Positions 25,142 through 34,203 of a stretch of DNA of 64,000 bases are shown here, piece by piece. The position numbers and the translations under genes are program-made. Below the pieces are notes generated by a model. The model worked only from the letters and a program-made list of their open reading frames with translations. It searched no databases and was not told where the DNA came from. The DNA is from Candidatus Omnitrophica bacterium UBA6233 (GTDB taxonomy: Bacteria; Omnitrophota; Gorgyraeia; Gygaellales; Profunditerraquicolaceae): contig DJWJ01000019.1 in assembly GCA_002440965.1 (NCBI GenBank), positions 1 through 64,000 on the forward strand, in the 5' to 3' direction. Every line of letters begins with the position of its first letter. The first letter of the stretch is position 1.

Positions 25142-27219
25142 TGGATTAGCACCTTATATATGCGCGCCAAGGAATTAACATACACCAACTGAAAATCCTG
25201 CGGGCGCGCCAGCGCCCATTCGTCTTCAATCGGAAATTTAGCAGGATCCTCCGATTCCCTATTCTCAGGAAATGGAAGAGCAATAAATAGATATCCAATT
25301 CGCTCTTTTTTTAAGTTAGTTCTCCAAGTTGCAAAGTCTTTCACCTTGCGGCATAAACCATCCGGATTATCATAAAGAGAGGTTTCCCTGGTATTCACCG
25401 AAACATATTTAACGTCATTTTTAAGCTTAGATCCGAATAAAGGATAAAATTCCTGCCTGCCAGTATAAGTAACCCGGCTGCCGCTGCCAGTAACTTCATT
25501 AAGCTTCTGCCAAGCTCTGGCTATATCCAATTGCCAAGCCTCTTTCTTGCTAAAAGTAGAAGGATACCGGCTAAATTCATCCTTATCATATCTGCCATTG
25601 AGATAAACTAATCCTAACGCTATAAATACCAATCCCGCAAAAACAGCCTTGCTAAACCCCTGGCTTTTATAAAACGCGGCCAGCTGTTTCCTATAAACAA
25701 ACAAAGCTATAAATAACGCCAAAGAAAGTAATATGGAAAAAACCAATTCGTAGCGGTGGGCCAATTCAAAGGCCGAAAGTAAAACTGATATAAACGCGAC
25801 AACGCCAAAATATTTTTCTCCTTTAGGTAACCGGGTTATAAAAATAACCGAACACACTAGCCCTACGCTAACAAAGGGAAAAATATAGCGAGTCACATAA
25901 GCATTCACCAATACTACATACAAGGCAAACATTATCAAAGGAGTAATAGAAATAAGCAGATATTCCGCAAAATTCCGCTCTCTCTTCTTAAAAAATGTAA
26001 GCATAAACATTGGCAACAAAATACCCGGCAAGATTATGAGTATAAACTGTATCCCCAAACCTTCAGCAAAAATAATTTTCCATAGATCCAATCTATTTCC
26101 TGCGTAATATAGTTTATTACATACAACCGTATCTATTAAACCTTTAAATATAGTTTTTCCGAACAGGGTTACCTGATTAGGGAATAAAGGGTTACCGGTA
26201 AGAATAAAGTTTTTAATAAACATATACCCGCCAAATAAAACTACCGTCACGGCAATAGATAATAATAAAATTAGGAGCTTCTTTAACCCGGGCTTTTGCG
26301 CCTTAATTGCCGTAAATAAACCATAGAAAATCAACGGAAATAAACCCGCTAACCAGACAATATTCAAAATCTTCGTTCCCACGAATATCCCTACTGTAAT
26401 CCCAAATAAAAACGCATTCTTGATACTAAGCTTATCTTTAAGTATTAAGAAAGTAAAAATCACTAAGAGTAGTAAAACCGAGCAGATTACGTCTATCTGA
26501 GAGCCAGACTTAAGCTGCTTAAAAATATTAGGTATAAGCACCCAGAGAAAACCGCTTAATAAAGCAAACTTCTTGTTAACTGAATATTTTCTCAGAATCG
26601 TATAGATAGCTATTATCCCGATAATATAAAACGGAGCTTCTCCTAAATCAGCCAAAAAAGCGTTCCTTAAAGGCAACATTAGCCAAACAAAGAATAATTC
26701 AGCGTTAATCGGGAAATAAGAGATACCGCTTGTTTCCAAACGAGGATATATCGGATTGAATACCCCGCTAAAGACTACAAAAGGGTTATCCAGATTTCCG
26801 TTTCTTATCCAAACTGCCGGGAAAGAAAGGTGATACTGCAGGCTATCCGGACACCATGGCGGGTTGACTAAATTGATGAATGATTTTGCCAAGAAAAAGG
26901 CAACAAAAACCGCAAAAGCAAACAGGATTAAATTGCTTTTGATAAAAGGCTCGATATCGGGTTTGGCAGGAAATAAAACAGGCTTCTTACGGTAAACTAA
27001 GATTGTTACCGCAAGAAGCAGCATATTCGCCAAGAAAACATTCGGAAAATAAAACAGGCCCAGGCTGCCTAAAATCAGTTCCGTTAGAACTATCTGGGCA
27101 AAGAATAATATAAAAACCGTAAGCGCGCAATCACACAATCCTTTAACCCCAAAAAAATTCTTGGCAAGAATTACGGAGTTTAAAATTACCGCTAAATTAA
27201 TTAAAATCAACATTAACAT
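25138..27219 (-). CDS. Large GT-C fold membrane glycosyltransferase
   Basis: A 693-aa polytopic protein with more than a dozen hydrophobic segments and a soluble C-terminal portion (about 590-690: ARAWQKLNEVTGSGSRVTYTG...). The first large loop has LVNPPWCPDSLQYHLSFPAVWIRNG, an arrangement seen in GT-C enzymes of the glycosyltransferase 39 superfamily. Donor and acceptor are unknown. It overlaps both the DPM1-like gene upstream (7 bases) and the methyltransferase downstream (4 bases), marking a tightly coupled unit. Confidence 0.7.
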   Translation of the reverse strand: MLMLILINLAVILNSVILAKNFFGVKGLCDCALTVFILFFAQIVLTELILGSLGLFYFPNVFLANMLLLAVTILVYRKKPVLFPAKPDIEPFIKSNLILFAFAVFVAFFLAKSFINLVNPPWCPDSLQYHLSFPAVWIRNGNLDNPFVVFSGVFNPIYPRLETSGISYFPINAELFFVWLMLPLRNAFLADLGEAPFYIIGIIAIYTILRKYSVNKKFALLSGFLWVLIPNIFKQLKSGSQIDVICSVLLLLVIFTFLILKDKLSIKNAFLFGITVGIFVGTKILNIVWLAGLFPLIFYGLFTAIKAQKPGLKKLLILLLSIAVTVVLFGGYMFIKNFILTGNPLFPNQVTLFGKTIFKGLIDTVVCNKLYYAGNRLDLWKIIFAEGLGIQFILIILPGILLPMFMLTFFKKRERNFAEYLLISITPLIMFALYVVLVNAYVTRYIFPFVSVGLVCSVIFITRLPKGEKYFGVVAFISVLLSAFELAHRYELVFSILLSLALFIALFVYRKQLAAFYKSQGFSKAVFAGLVFIALGLVYLNGRYDKDEFSRYPSTFSKKEAWQLDIARAWQKLNEVTGSGSRVTYTGRQEFYPLFGSKLKNDVKYVSVNTRETSLYDNPDGLCRKVKDFATWRTNLKKERIGYLFIALPFPENRESEDPAKFPIEDEWALARPQDFQLVYVNSLARIYKVLIQ

Positions 27220-27923
27220 TTATTCACCTTACCAAAAAACTTCACCCTCAAAATAGCCAAAATCGCAGGAATAATATCGAACATTCTGATGGTTTTACCC
27301 TCTTTATGCGTACGGGGCTTATAGCTTATCGGAACCTCTCCGATTTTATAATCCCTTTTACAAAGCATACTAACCAATTCAAACGCGAGAGCCTGTCCAT
27401 TAGACTGACAATCTATTTTCTTTAAAACCTCCGTTTTAATTAAATTAGTCCCTATAATATCTGTAAAATTCTTCCGGTATAACAAATTTATCATAGAAGT
27501 CGCTATAATCGTGCCCAGCCAAAAAGGCCTTTCTCTAATCAATGCCCGGATAGAAACCCCCTTTCTATCCGCTAAACGCGAACCAAAAACAACATCCAAA
27601 CCTTCATTCTCTATTTTTTCCATCATTTTCAGGACATCTTCCATCTTGTATTCCAAATCCGCTCCAGGCCCATAAACATAATCACCTTGCGCCAGGCACA
27701 TTCCTTCCCAACCAGAATATCCGGCGCCCATATTCTTAGAATGGAGAATTATTTTAAGCTCCTTATCGCCTTTTAAACTCTCCAATATTTCTTTTGTGCC
27801 ATCAGTCGAGCAATTATCTATAACGATAATCTCTTTATCAATCTTTAAAGCCTTAGCTTCTTCTATAGCTTTTAAAATCGTTGGTTTTTCATTAAAACAA
27901 CTTATAACAATTGTTAGTCTCAT
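27213..27923 (-). CDS. GT2 dolichol-phosphate-mannose-synthase-like transferase
   Basis: A 236-aa GT-A protein without membrane segments: LTIVISCFNEKPTI, VIDNCSTDGTKEIL, the metal site PGADLEYKMEDV (usual DADLEY is here GADLEY), and the C-terminal EVPISYKPRTHKEGKTIRMFD typical of DPM1-like GT2. It would load a sugar on polyprenyl phosphate for the GT-C encoded directly downstream. It overlaps rfbH by 4 bases. Confidence 0.88.
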   Translation of the reverse strand: MRLTIVISCFNEKPTILKAIEEAKALKIDKEIIVIDNCSTDGTKEILESLKGDKELKIILHSKNMGAGYSGWEGMCLAQGDYVYGPGADLEYKMEDVLKMMEKIENEGLDVVFGSRLADRKGVSIRALIRERPFWLGTIIATSMINLLYRKNFTDIIGTNLIKTEVLKKIDCQSNGQALAFELVSMLCKRDYKIGEVPISYKPRTHKEGKTIRMFDIIPAILAILRVKFFGKVNKC

Positions 27924-29233
27924 ATTGCCTTTCTGAAGAAATTATGTAAAACCATCTCCACATAAGATAACATTGACTTGGTGAGGCCCGGATAAACTCC
28001 GAGCCAAAAAAGATTGTTCATCACCAAATCAGTATTTTTTAAATTCCCCGCCACCCTATACTTTATATTCTTATAAGCTGGCTGCTTAAGCAAGTTCCCT
28101 CCGAATAACATCCGCGTAGCTATTTTTTTATTCTCTAAATAACTGACAATATCCGTTCGATTAAATGGAGCTGTATCTCTTACTAAAACCGGAAAACCGA
28201 ACCAGCTCGGATCAGAATGTTCTTCTGCCTGCGGCAATATAAAATAATCGCCGTATTTTTCAAAAACTTTATAAAGGAATCTAAAATTATTTTTCCTCGC
28301 TTCGATAAACCGGGGCAATTTTTCTAACTGCGCGCACCCGATAGCCGCTTGCATATCGGTAACCCTTAAATTATATCCTATATGCGAATACACATATTTA
28401 TGGTCATAACCATATGGCAAATCACCAAATTTCTGAGAGAATCTCTTTCCGCAAGCGTTATCGCGCCCGGTTTCACAATGACAATCCCGTCCCCAATCAC
28501 GAAAAGACATAACGATTTTCTTAAGAAGCGGATTCTCCGTTAAAACCGCTCCTCCCTCTCCCATAGTCATATGATGACTCGGGAAAAAACTACAAGTAGA
28601 GATATCGCCGAATGTTCCGGCATATTTTCCTCTATATCTAGACCCGAGGCTATCGCAATTGTCCTCGATCCACCACAATTTATGCTTTTTAACTATTTTT
28701 TTAACCTTGTCTATGTTTATCGGATTACCCAGGGTATGCGCGGTAAAAATTGCTTTCGTCTTTCTAGTAATAGCTTTTTCTATTTTTTCTGCCTGAATAT
28801 TATAAGTCCCTGACTCCACATCGATAAATACCGGAACAAGATTGTTCTGGATTACCGGGTTAAGCGTAGTCGGAAAACCGCAGGCAGTAGTAATCACCTC
28901 GTCTCCCGGCCTTAAGCGCCTTTCTTTTAATAATGGCGAGGTTAACGCGCTTAAAGCCAAAAGGTTTGCCGAAGAGCCGGAGTTTACCAGCAGACAATAC
29001 TTTATACCCAGGAAATCCGCCAGCCTGGATTCAAATTCTTTAGCGTATCTTCCGGCGGTAATCCAGAAATCCAAAGAAGCATCCACGAGATTAACCATCT
29101 CGCTTGCGTCAAAAACCCTTCCCGCGTAATTAATATAGCTTGCTGAAGGAACGAAGCTCCTTATAAATGATTGCTTATGGTATTTTCTAACCTTGGCAAA
29201 AATCTCTTTTCTCAATCTCTTCTCTCTATCCAT
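27920..29233 (-). CDS. rfbH: CDP-4-keto-6-deoxyglucose 3-dehydrase (RfbH/DdhC, E1)
   Basis: PMP-dependent C-3 dehydrase of the DegT fold, 437 aa. The Schiff-base Lys of aminotransferases is replaced by His (FFPSHHMTMGEGGAV near residue 220), the hallmark of E1-type dehydrases. RDWGRDCHCETGRDNACGKRF matches the RfbH-specific cysteine-rich insert that separates it from ColD. It removes the 3-OH to give CDP-3,6-dideoxy-4-keto sugar precursors. RfbG and RfbF, the preceding steps, are in the same operon at 35925-37712. The E3-type reductase partner (DdhD/RfbI) is not in the window. Confidence 0.9.
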   Translation of the reverse strand: MDREKRLRKEIFAKVRKYHKQSFIRSFVPSASYINYAGRVFDASEMVNLVDASLDFWITAGRYAKEFESRLADFLGIKYCLLVNSGSSANLLALSALTSPLLKERRLRPGDEVITTACGFPTTLNPVIQNNLVPVFIDVESGTYNIQAEKIEKAITRKTKAIFTAHTLGNPINIDKVKKIVKKHKLWWIEDNCDSLGSRYRGKYAGTFGDISTCSFFPSHHMTMGEGGAVLTENPLLKKIVMSFRDWGRDCHCETGRDNACGKRFSQKFGDLPYGYDHKYVYSHIGYNLRVTDMQAAIGCAQLEKLPRFIEARKNNFRFLYKVFEKYGDYFILPQAEEHSDPSWFGFPVLVRDTAPFNRTDIVSYLENKKIATRMLFGGNLLKQPAYKNIKYRVAGNLKNTDLVMNNLFWLGVYPGLTKSMLSYVEMVLHNFFRKAI

Positions 29234-29234
29234 A

Positions 29235-30401
29235 TTATTGATAAATACTTATTATTTCATTCTTTAATTTAAGCACCCGCCTGATCTGCCGGATTATCTC
29301 CTCCTGATAACCGTATGTTGATACCAATATAGGCAAACTTTCACCGCGTATTTCTGCCGGCGGTTTTATACTTATACCGCGCAGCTTCTTTCCGGCGTAC
29401 CTCAGGTTTGAATCGACGAAAAATGATATTTTTGATAAGTCAAGGGCTGAACCAATCAATCTCTGGGTATGAGTGCCTGCGCCCCAAACAATAATTTTAT
29501 TCCTGCCGGACAGTTTACTATGAATGGCTCTTCTAACCTTTAGATCAAGTTTTGAACAGCCGGCAATATAGCTTTTTATCTTTCTTGCGCTGATATTATC
29601 CTTAACGGTTTTCATATCGCTCTTGCCTGTTTTTTTCAAAAGGACAAAAAGCACAGGATCAATGTTCTTTCTCGCCTTATTTTCATTCCTCTTTACCGCT
29701 GCTATCGAAAATGAGAATCTCGAAGCCAAATTCCCGATTGAATACCTGGAAAAATAATTGATATGTTCGATACTAAACTGCTGGAATGGCGGGTATATGT
29801 ATTTGTCAAACCGCTCTGTATCAGGCACCTCTAAAAATACTAATCCGTTTTCATCTAATAAACTATGTATTTTTCGCATCGGCGCCTTGAGATCTACCAA
29901 ATGCTCAAACACAGAGGATAAAATCACTAACCCGAATTTTTCCTTGCCCTTATAGCTTGTTATGTTGTTAGAGGTAACATTAATATCGTATATCTTTTTA
30001 GCCGCTTTTGCGCATGAAGGCGACGGATCAATACCCTCTAAATCGCGATACCCGCGTGTTTTAAGCACCGATAGCAGGGCGCCTGTCGAACAACCGATAT
30101 CCAATATTTTTGCGCATGGATGCTTTATATGAGGAATCAAAAAATTCACTATTTTCCTAAAATGGGCCATGTTCCCGGCTGGCACAGCGCCAGAATTATT
30201 ATTGAATTCATATTTAGACATCCGCGCATAGTAATTATCGAATTCCGCCTGCGGAGGGATATTGTCAGCGTAAATGAAACCGCATTTTTTGCATACGGCG
30301 ACATTATATTTTTCCATCAGCGAGATTTCATTATTACGGAAATTCTGCACATAAAGCTGCCTTTTTTGAGCACAGCCGCAAACCGGACAATCTCTGGACA
30401 C
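29235..30401 (-). CDS. Nucleotide-sugar C-methyltransferase (zinc-binding type)
   Basis: A 388-aa three-part methyltransferase. It has an N-terminal zinc module (CPVC near residue 5-8 and CKKCGFIYAD near 37-46), a central SAM domain (ILDIGCSTGALLSVLK, EGIDPS, LSSVFEHLVD), and a C-terminal Rossmann-like domain (IIVWGAGTHTQRLIGSAL...FFVDSN). This is the layout of NDP-hexose C-methyltransferases that methylate a carbon next to a keto group. A GTG at 30399-30401 with AGGAGGG 8 bases upstream is the likely start. It sits between the thiamine enzyme and rfbH, so a 4-keto-3,6-dideoxy sugar is a plausible substrate. Confidence 0.85.
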   Translation of the reverse strand: MSRDCPVCGCAQKRQLYVQNFRNNEISLMEKYNVAVCKKCGFIYADNIPPQAEFDNYYARMSKYEFNNNSGAVPAGNMAHFRKIVNFLIPHIKHPCAKILDIGCSTGALLSVLKTRGYRDLEGIDPSPSCAKAAKKIYDINVTSNNITSYKGKEKFGLVILSSVFEHLVDLKAPMRKIHSLLDENGLVFLEVPDTERFDKYIYPPFQQFSIEHINYFSRYSIGNLASRFSFSIAAVKRNENKARKNIDPVLFVLLKKTGKSDMKTVKDNISARKIKSYIAGCSKLDLKVRRAIHSKLSGRNKIIVWGAGTHTQRLIGSALDLSKISFFVDSNLRYAGKKLRGISIKPPAEIRGESLPILVSTYGYQEEIIRQIRRVLKLKNEIISIYQ

Positions 30402-30403
30402 CT

Positions 30404-32197
30404 CTAATTGCCCTCCTGTATAAATATATTTTCTTTAAATTCTTTTCTATCCAGAAAAGGGGACATATCCTCAAGCCGGCTTGAAACTATCTTGCCGTTA
30501 TCCAGCTTACTGGAGGAAAGCCGGGGAGCGAATTTATAATTCGTTTCAAGCATAACTTCGCACAAAATCGCGCCTTCCGAATTTATTATCTTAAGGATCT
30601 TTTCAGGCATGCCCTTATGGGTTGTAATTTTTGCGGCCTTGATCCCAAAAGCGCCGGCCACTTTCACAAAAGAAGGGAAACTGACCCCTGATTTTTTATC
30701 GCATCCCACATACGGCGGGCCAAAAAAATTCTCCTGCGTCTGCCTTATCGAACTGTATCCGCCATTATTCAACACGAATATCTTAATCGGCAGTTTATTA
30801 TATTTTATGGTCTGTAATTCCTGTATATTCATCTGGATACTGCCATCTCCGGCTATGCAGATTATATCCCTATTCCCATTGCCTATGCATGCCCCTATGG
30901 AAGCCGGCAAATCATACCCCATTGCAGCACAACCTGAGTTCCATATTACCCGCTGTTTGTCTTTAACTATACCTGCCTGGAATAGAACTACGGATGGAGT
31001 CGCGTTTGCGGTAACAATCGTCTCTCCGGGCCTGGCTAATTCGGTAAGAACCCGCATAAAATAATAAGGATTGACCGAAGCAGACCTGCTGTATTCCGGA
31101 AGCACTACCGGATACTTATCCCTCCTCTTGCTGCACCACAACAACCAATCCTTGCAGTCAAAGCCGGAAATTTTATATTGCAAAAATTTGCTTAAGAAAA
31201 GCCCGGCATCGCAGTTAATGGCAATATCCGGTTTAATTGTCGGTTTTTTTAGCTCTGCCGAATCTATATCCACAACAACTTTCTTTGCAGCATGCGCGAA
31301 CGACTGCCAATTATAGCTAACCTGCCTTATATTATTCCTTGTCCCCAGGCATAAAACGAGGTCGGAATTCTGCAAAGCGAAATTTCCCGCACGGCTGCCT
31401 AATGTTCCTATCCTGCCGATAAAATACGGATTATCGGAAGGCACTAAATCAAAACCGTTAAAAGTAGATAAAACGGGAACCTTTAATTTGCGGATTAGAG
31501 CCAGTAAAAATTCCTTCGCCCCTGCTATCCGTATTCCATTACCGGCAACTATGACCGGCCTTTTTGATTTCTCAAGCAATTCGAGAAAATGCCGTATTTT
31601 ACCGTCAATATTATCTGGTTCCCGCCTGAGGATAATACCGGATCCGATTAGATTATTTTCTTCTATAACTGCTCCCTGAATATCCAAGGGAATATCCAAC
31701 CACACCGGCCCCGGCCTTCCGGTAGCCGCTAGGTTAATTGCCTTATCCAATAATTTCCTTATATCTTCGGCTTTCCTGACCGTAGCGGCGAATTTTGTCA
31801 ATGGCCTGACAACACTTACTATATCCACTTCCTGGTCGCCTAACTGTCTTAATCTAATATTTGGACAGGAAGCAATCGTGGTTTCGGATTTTACCTGTCC
31901 GGATATATATAACACCGGAACTGAATCCGTCCATTGCCCCATAACGCCGGTTAACGTATTCAATCCCCCCGGGCCCGTAGTTACATTGACAACGGCGAGT
32001 TTGCCGCTTACCCTGGCATAGCCTTCCGCGGCTATAGCGCAAGCCTGCTCATGATGCATAAAAATACACTTGAGAAGTTTATTCTTCCCGAATGAATTAT
32101 TTAAATGCATTGCGCCGCCGCCGGTAACCATAAAAACGCGCCTAACTCCGTATTTCGTCAGGTACCTGGCGATATAATCGGAAACCTTGATTTTCAT
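30404..32197 (-). CDS. Acetolactate-synthase-like thiamine diphosphate enzyme (YerE-like?)
   Basis: A 597-aa three-domain ThDP enzyme. The N-terminal pyrimidine domain has MVTGGGAMHLNN and the catalytic Glu in FMHHEQACAIAAEGYAR. The C-terminal domain has GDGSIQMNIQELQTI...NN, the ThDP/Mg motif. It is close in layout to acetolactate synthase catalytic subunits, but no regulatory subunit or ilv gene is nearby. Embedded in an RfbFGH operon, the closest known parallel is YerE, which adds a two-carbon unit from pyruvate to a CDP-3,6-dideoxy-4-ketohexose in yersiniose synthesis. That role is inference. RfbH, a C-methyltransferase and a NeuB-like enzyme flank it. Confidence 0.85.
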   Translation of the reverse strand: MKIKVSDYIARYLTKYGVRRVFMVTGGGAMHLNNSFGKNKLLKCIFMHHEQACAIAAEGYARVSGKLAVVNVTTGPGGLNTLTGVMGQWTDSVPVLYISGQVKSETTIASCPNIRLRQLGDQEVDIVSVVRPLTKFAATVRKAEDIRKLLDKAINLAATGRPGPVWLDIPLDIQGAVIEENNLIGSGIILRREPDNIDGKIRHFLELLEKSKRPVIVAGNGIRIAGAKEFLLALIRKLKVPVLSTFNGFDLVPSDNPYFIGRIGTLGSRAGNFALQNSDLVLCLGTRNNIRQVSYNWQSFAHAAKKVVVDIDSAELKKPTIKPDIAINCDAGLFLSKFLQYKISGFDCKDWLLWCSKRRDKYPVVLPEYSRSASVNPYYFMRVLTELARPGETIVTANATPSVVLFQAGIVKDKQRVIWNSGCAAMGYDLPASIGACIGNGNRDIICIAGDGSIQMNIQELQTIKYNKLPIKIFVLNNGGYSSIRQTQENFFGPPYVGCDKKSGVSFPSFVKVAGAFGIKAAKITTHKGMPEKILKIINSEGAILCEVMLETNYKFAPRLSSSKLDNGKIVSSRLEDMSPFLDRKEFKENIFIQEGN

Positions 32198-32205
32198 TCT
32201 TCCTG

Positions 32206-33297
32206 CTATAATCCTCGGCTGTATATTGTATTCTTCAAACCTTCATTGTTGGCATAGGGGCTGTCGATCATATCAATCTTTATCGGTTCATCCTTCTTGC
32301 AGGGCTTTAACAAAACTTCTCCGCTCATCAATTCCCTGCAGGAAATCTGGCCTTTTTGCAAAGGTATAGCCAGATACACATCCTGCTCCATATCTTCATG
32401 ATGGAAAATATGCCCCTTTGGTAAATCCCTTTTTGCATAGACTCCCCTGACAAGAGCGTCAAGATATGTAATTTCTTTCTCGGAAGGGAACCTTTTTGAA
32501 GCTCCGGAGGCGCCGCACATCTCTTTCGCTTTTTTAAAAGCCTTAAACCAGGCATCTATCTGATGAGGAAGAGAACAATAGGCAGAAACGGGGTGTTTAC
32601 CGTCTTCTATATCTATGTGCCTTTCAAAAGTCCTTGCCCCTTTTGCGTAAGCTATCATTATGGAAGAAGACCAATCATGGTATTCATGGGTAGATAATCC
32701 GATGGTATGGTTAGGATACCTATTTTTCAAGAAATCTATCTGATTTAGCTCCAGCTCGTGGTCTTCGGAAGGATATAACGCAACACAGTGATTTAAAGCA
32801 AGCGGGATATTCCTGTTTTCAAAAAAAACAACCAGATCATCAAGGTCCTTAAGAGACGAACCCCCGGTAGAAACAATAACCGGTTTCTTGGTCCGGGCAA
32901 TCCTCTCTATCAATACCCAATCATTTAAATCGGAACTGGCAATTTTCAATATTTGAATCCCTATTTCCTCACAAAAACCTACAGAATGCTCGTCAAACGG
33001 CGTTGCCGAGGAGATCGCCCCTCCTTTTCTAATAGCATCCACCATAACCGTAAAATCCTCCGGAACCAACCGGGTATCTAGCGTTTTTTTAATATACCGC
33101 AGGTCTGCCCTATCGCGAAAATCCTTATGTATAAAATTGCTTACGTCCCTTATCTGAAGCTTGATGGAAGCTCTTACATTGTTAAACCTGATTATCCTGG
33201 AGAATTCACTTATAATCCTCAAGCCTCTTTCCAGATTGCCGTAATGGTTATTGGCTAATTCTAAAACAAACAAATCTTCAAATATATCCTTATTCAT
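32206..33297 (-). CDS. NeuB-like sialic/nonulosonic acid synthase family protein
   Basis: A 363-aa PEP-condensing aldolase-type protein: VLELANNHYGNLERG start, KLQIRDVSNF, SSATPFDEHSVGF, KIASSDLNDWVLI, VSTGGSSLKDLDD, NHCVALYPSEDHELEL, IGLSTHEYHDWSS, and RHIDIED near the metal site. A C-terminal SAF/antifreeze-like domain (RGVYAKRDLPKGHIF...) is present. NeuB enzymes join phosphoenolpyruvate to an N-acyl-mannosamine-type aldose. No NeuA or NeuC homologue is in view, so a classical sialic acid route is not supported. A role on a branched or extended sugar made by the neighbouring genes is inference. Confidence 0.85.
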   Translation of the reverse strand: MNKDIFEDLFVLELANNHYGNLERGLRIISEFSRIIRFNNVRASIKLQIRDVSNFIHKDFRDRADLRYIKKTLDTRLVPEDFTVMVDAIRKGGAISSATPFDEHSVGFCEEIGIQILKIASSDLNDWVLIERIARTKKPVIVSTGGSSLKDLDDLVVFFENRNIPLALNHCVALYPSEDHELELNQIDFLKNRYPNHTIGLSTHEYHDWSSSIMIAYAKGARTFERHIDIEDGKHPVSAYCSLPHQIDAWFKAFKKAKEMCGASGASKRFPSEKEITYLDALVRGVYAKRDLPKGHIFHHEDMEQDVYLAIPLQKGQISCRELMSGEVLLKPCKKDEPIKIDMIDSPYANNEGLKNTIYSRGL

Positions 33298-33324
33298 AAC
33301 AATACTACCTCCTCTTAAGATAGA

Positions 33325-34203
33325 TTACTTGTCGGACAACAATGATTCTCTATTAATTGCCGCTTTGTTTTCCGAATACCACGAATAAAGTCCGCCTATC
33401 GATTTCTCCATCGGGCTGAAATTGAAATCAAGTATCTGGCTGCGGAGCCTTGCATTATCCCCGCTATACTCATAGCACATTCCTTCCTTAGCAACTTTAA
33501 TCGGAAGCTTTTTGCCGGATATTTCGATTACTTTTTCGGCTAACTTATATAATTCCACCGAGGCATCCGGCGTAATATTATAGCAGTTATACTTTGCCTC
33601 ATTCTCTATGAAATGCGGAATAATCCTCACAAAATCCTCGATGTAAACATAATCGAATTTTCTATTCTGTTTTGCGGTAATCGGCAGATCGAAAATGGCC
33701 TTGCAAATTGCGTTAGAGATGAACCTTATGGCATAATCTTCATATTTACCGAAAATACCGAAAATACGCAGTTCTACGATATTTTCGAGCTTCTCTATCT
33801 GTTTAGCTATAATATACTTGGAAAATCCATGCTCATCCTCGGGGACATACGTATCAAAAAAATCTTCGCTTACCTTTACCAACGGCTTGGACACATCGTA
33901 TACCGCACCCGAACTTAAAAATACCATCTTGCCGAAATACCCTCTATTCCGGATTATGTTAAAGAACATACGTAAATTATTATAAAGCTGCCTGGACGGA
34001 TCCTTGGCATTACGGTTCCCGGGGCGCACGGCGCTGTGGATTATCACATCCGGCTTATGAACCTGAAGATAACTTCTTACCGCATTTCCATCCAAAAGCT
34101 CCAGTTCTTTATGCCCTGGGGCAAATAATTCATACTTTTGCTTCAGGTATTCTGCCAGATTCCTGCCGATAAAGCCGCTGCCGCCGGTGAGAAATATTTT
34201 CAT
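33325..34203 (-). CDS. NAD(P)-dependent epimerase/dehydratase (extended SDR)
   Basis: A 292-aa extended short-chain dehydrogenase: FLTGGSGFIGRNLAEYL Rossmann start, SSGAVYD, and a sugar-binding C-terminal half. At the catalytic YxxxK the sequence is EDEHGFSKYIIAK: the Tyr that should precede GFSK is His (CAT, one base from TAT), although the Lys is kept. It might be a reductase with altered chemistry or a weakened enzyme. It overlaps the metallo-beta-lactamase gene by 4 bases and precedes the NeuB-like gene. In the yersiniose pathway an SDR (YerF) follows YerE, which is a possible parallel. Confidence 0.82.
   Translation of the reverse strand: MKIFLTGGSGFIGRNLAEYLKQKYELFAPGHKELELLDGNAVRSYLQVHKPDVIIHSAVRPGNRNAKDPSRQLYNNLRMFFNIIRNRGYFGKMVFLSSGAVYDVSKPLVKVSEDFFDTYVPEDEHGFSKYIIAKQIEKLENIVELRIFGIFGKYEDYAIRFISNAICKAIFDLPITAKQNRKFDYVYIEDFVRIIPHFIENEAKYNCYNITPDASVELYKLAEKVIEISGKKLPIKVAKEGMCYEYSGDNARLRSQILDFNFSPMEKSIGGLYSWYSENKAAINRESLLSDK

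Noticed and set aside
30404..32197. Branched-chain amino acid acetolactate synthase (ilvB)
   Set aside because: No regulatory subunit, ilvC or other ilv gene is near, and all neighbours are nucleotide-sugar genes; kept as an acetolactate-synthase-like enzyme instead.
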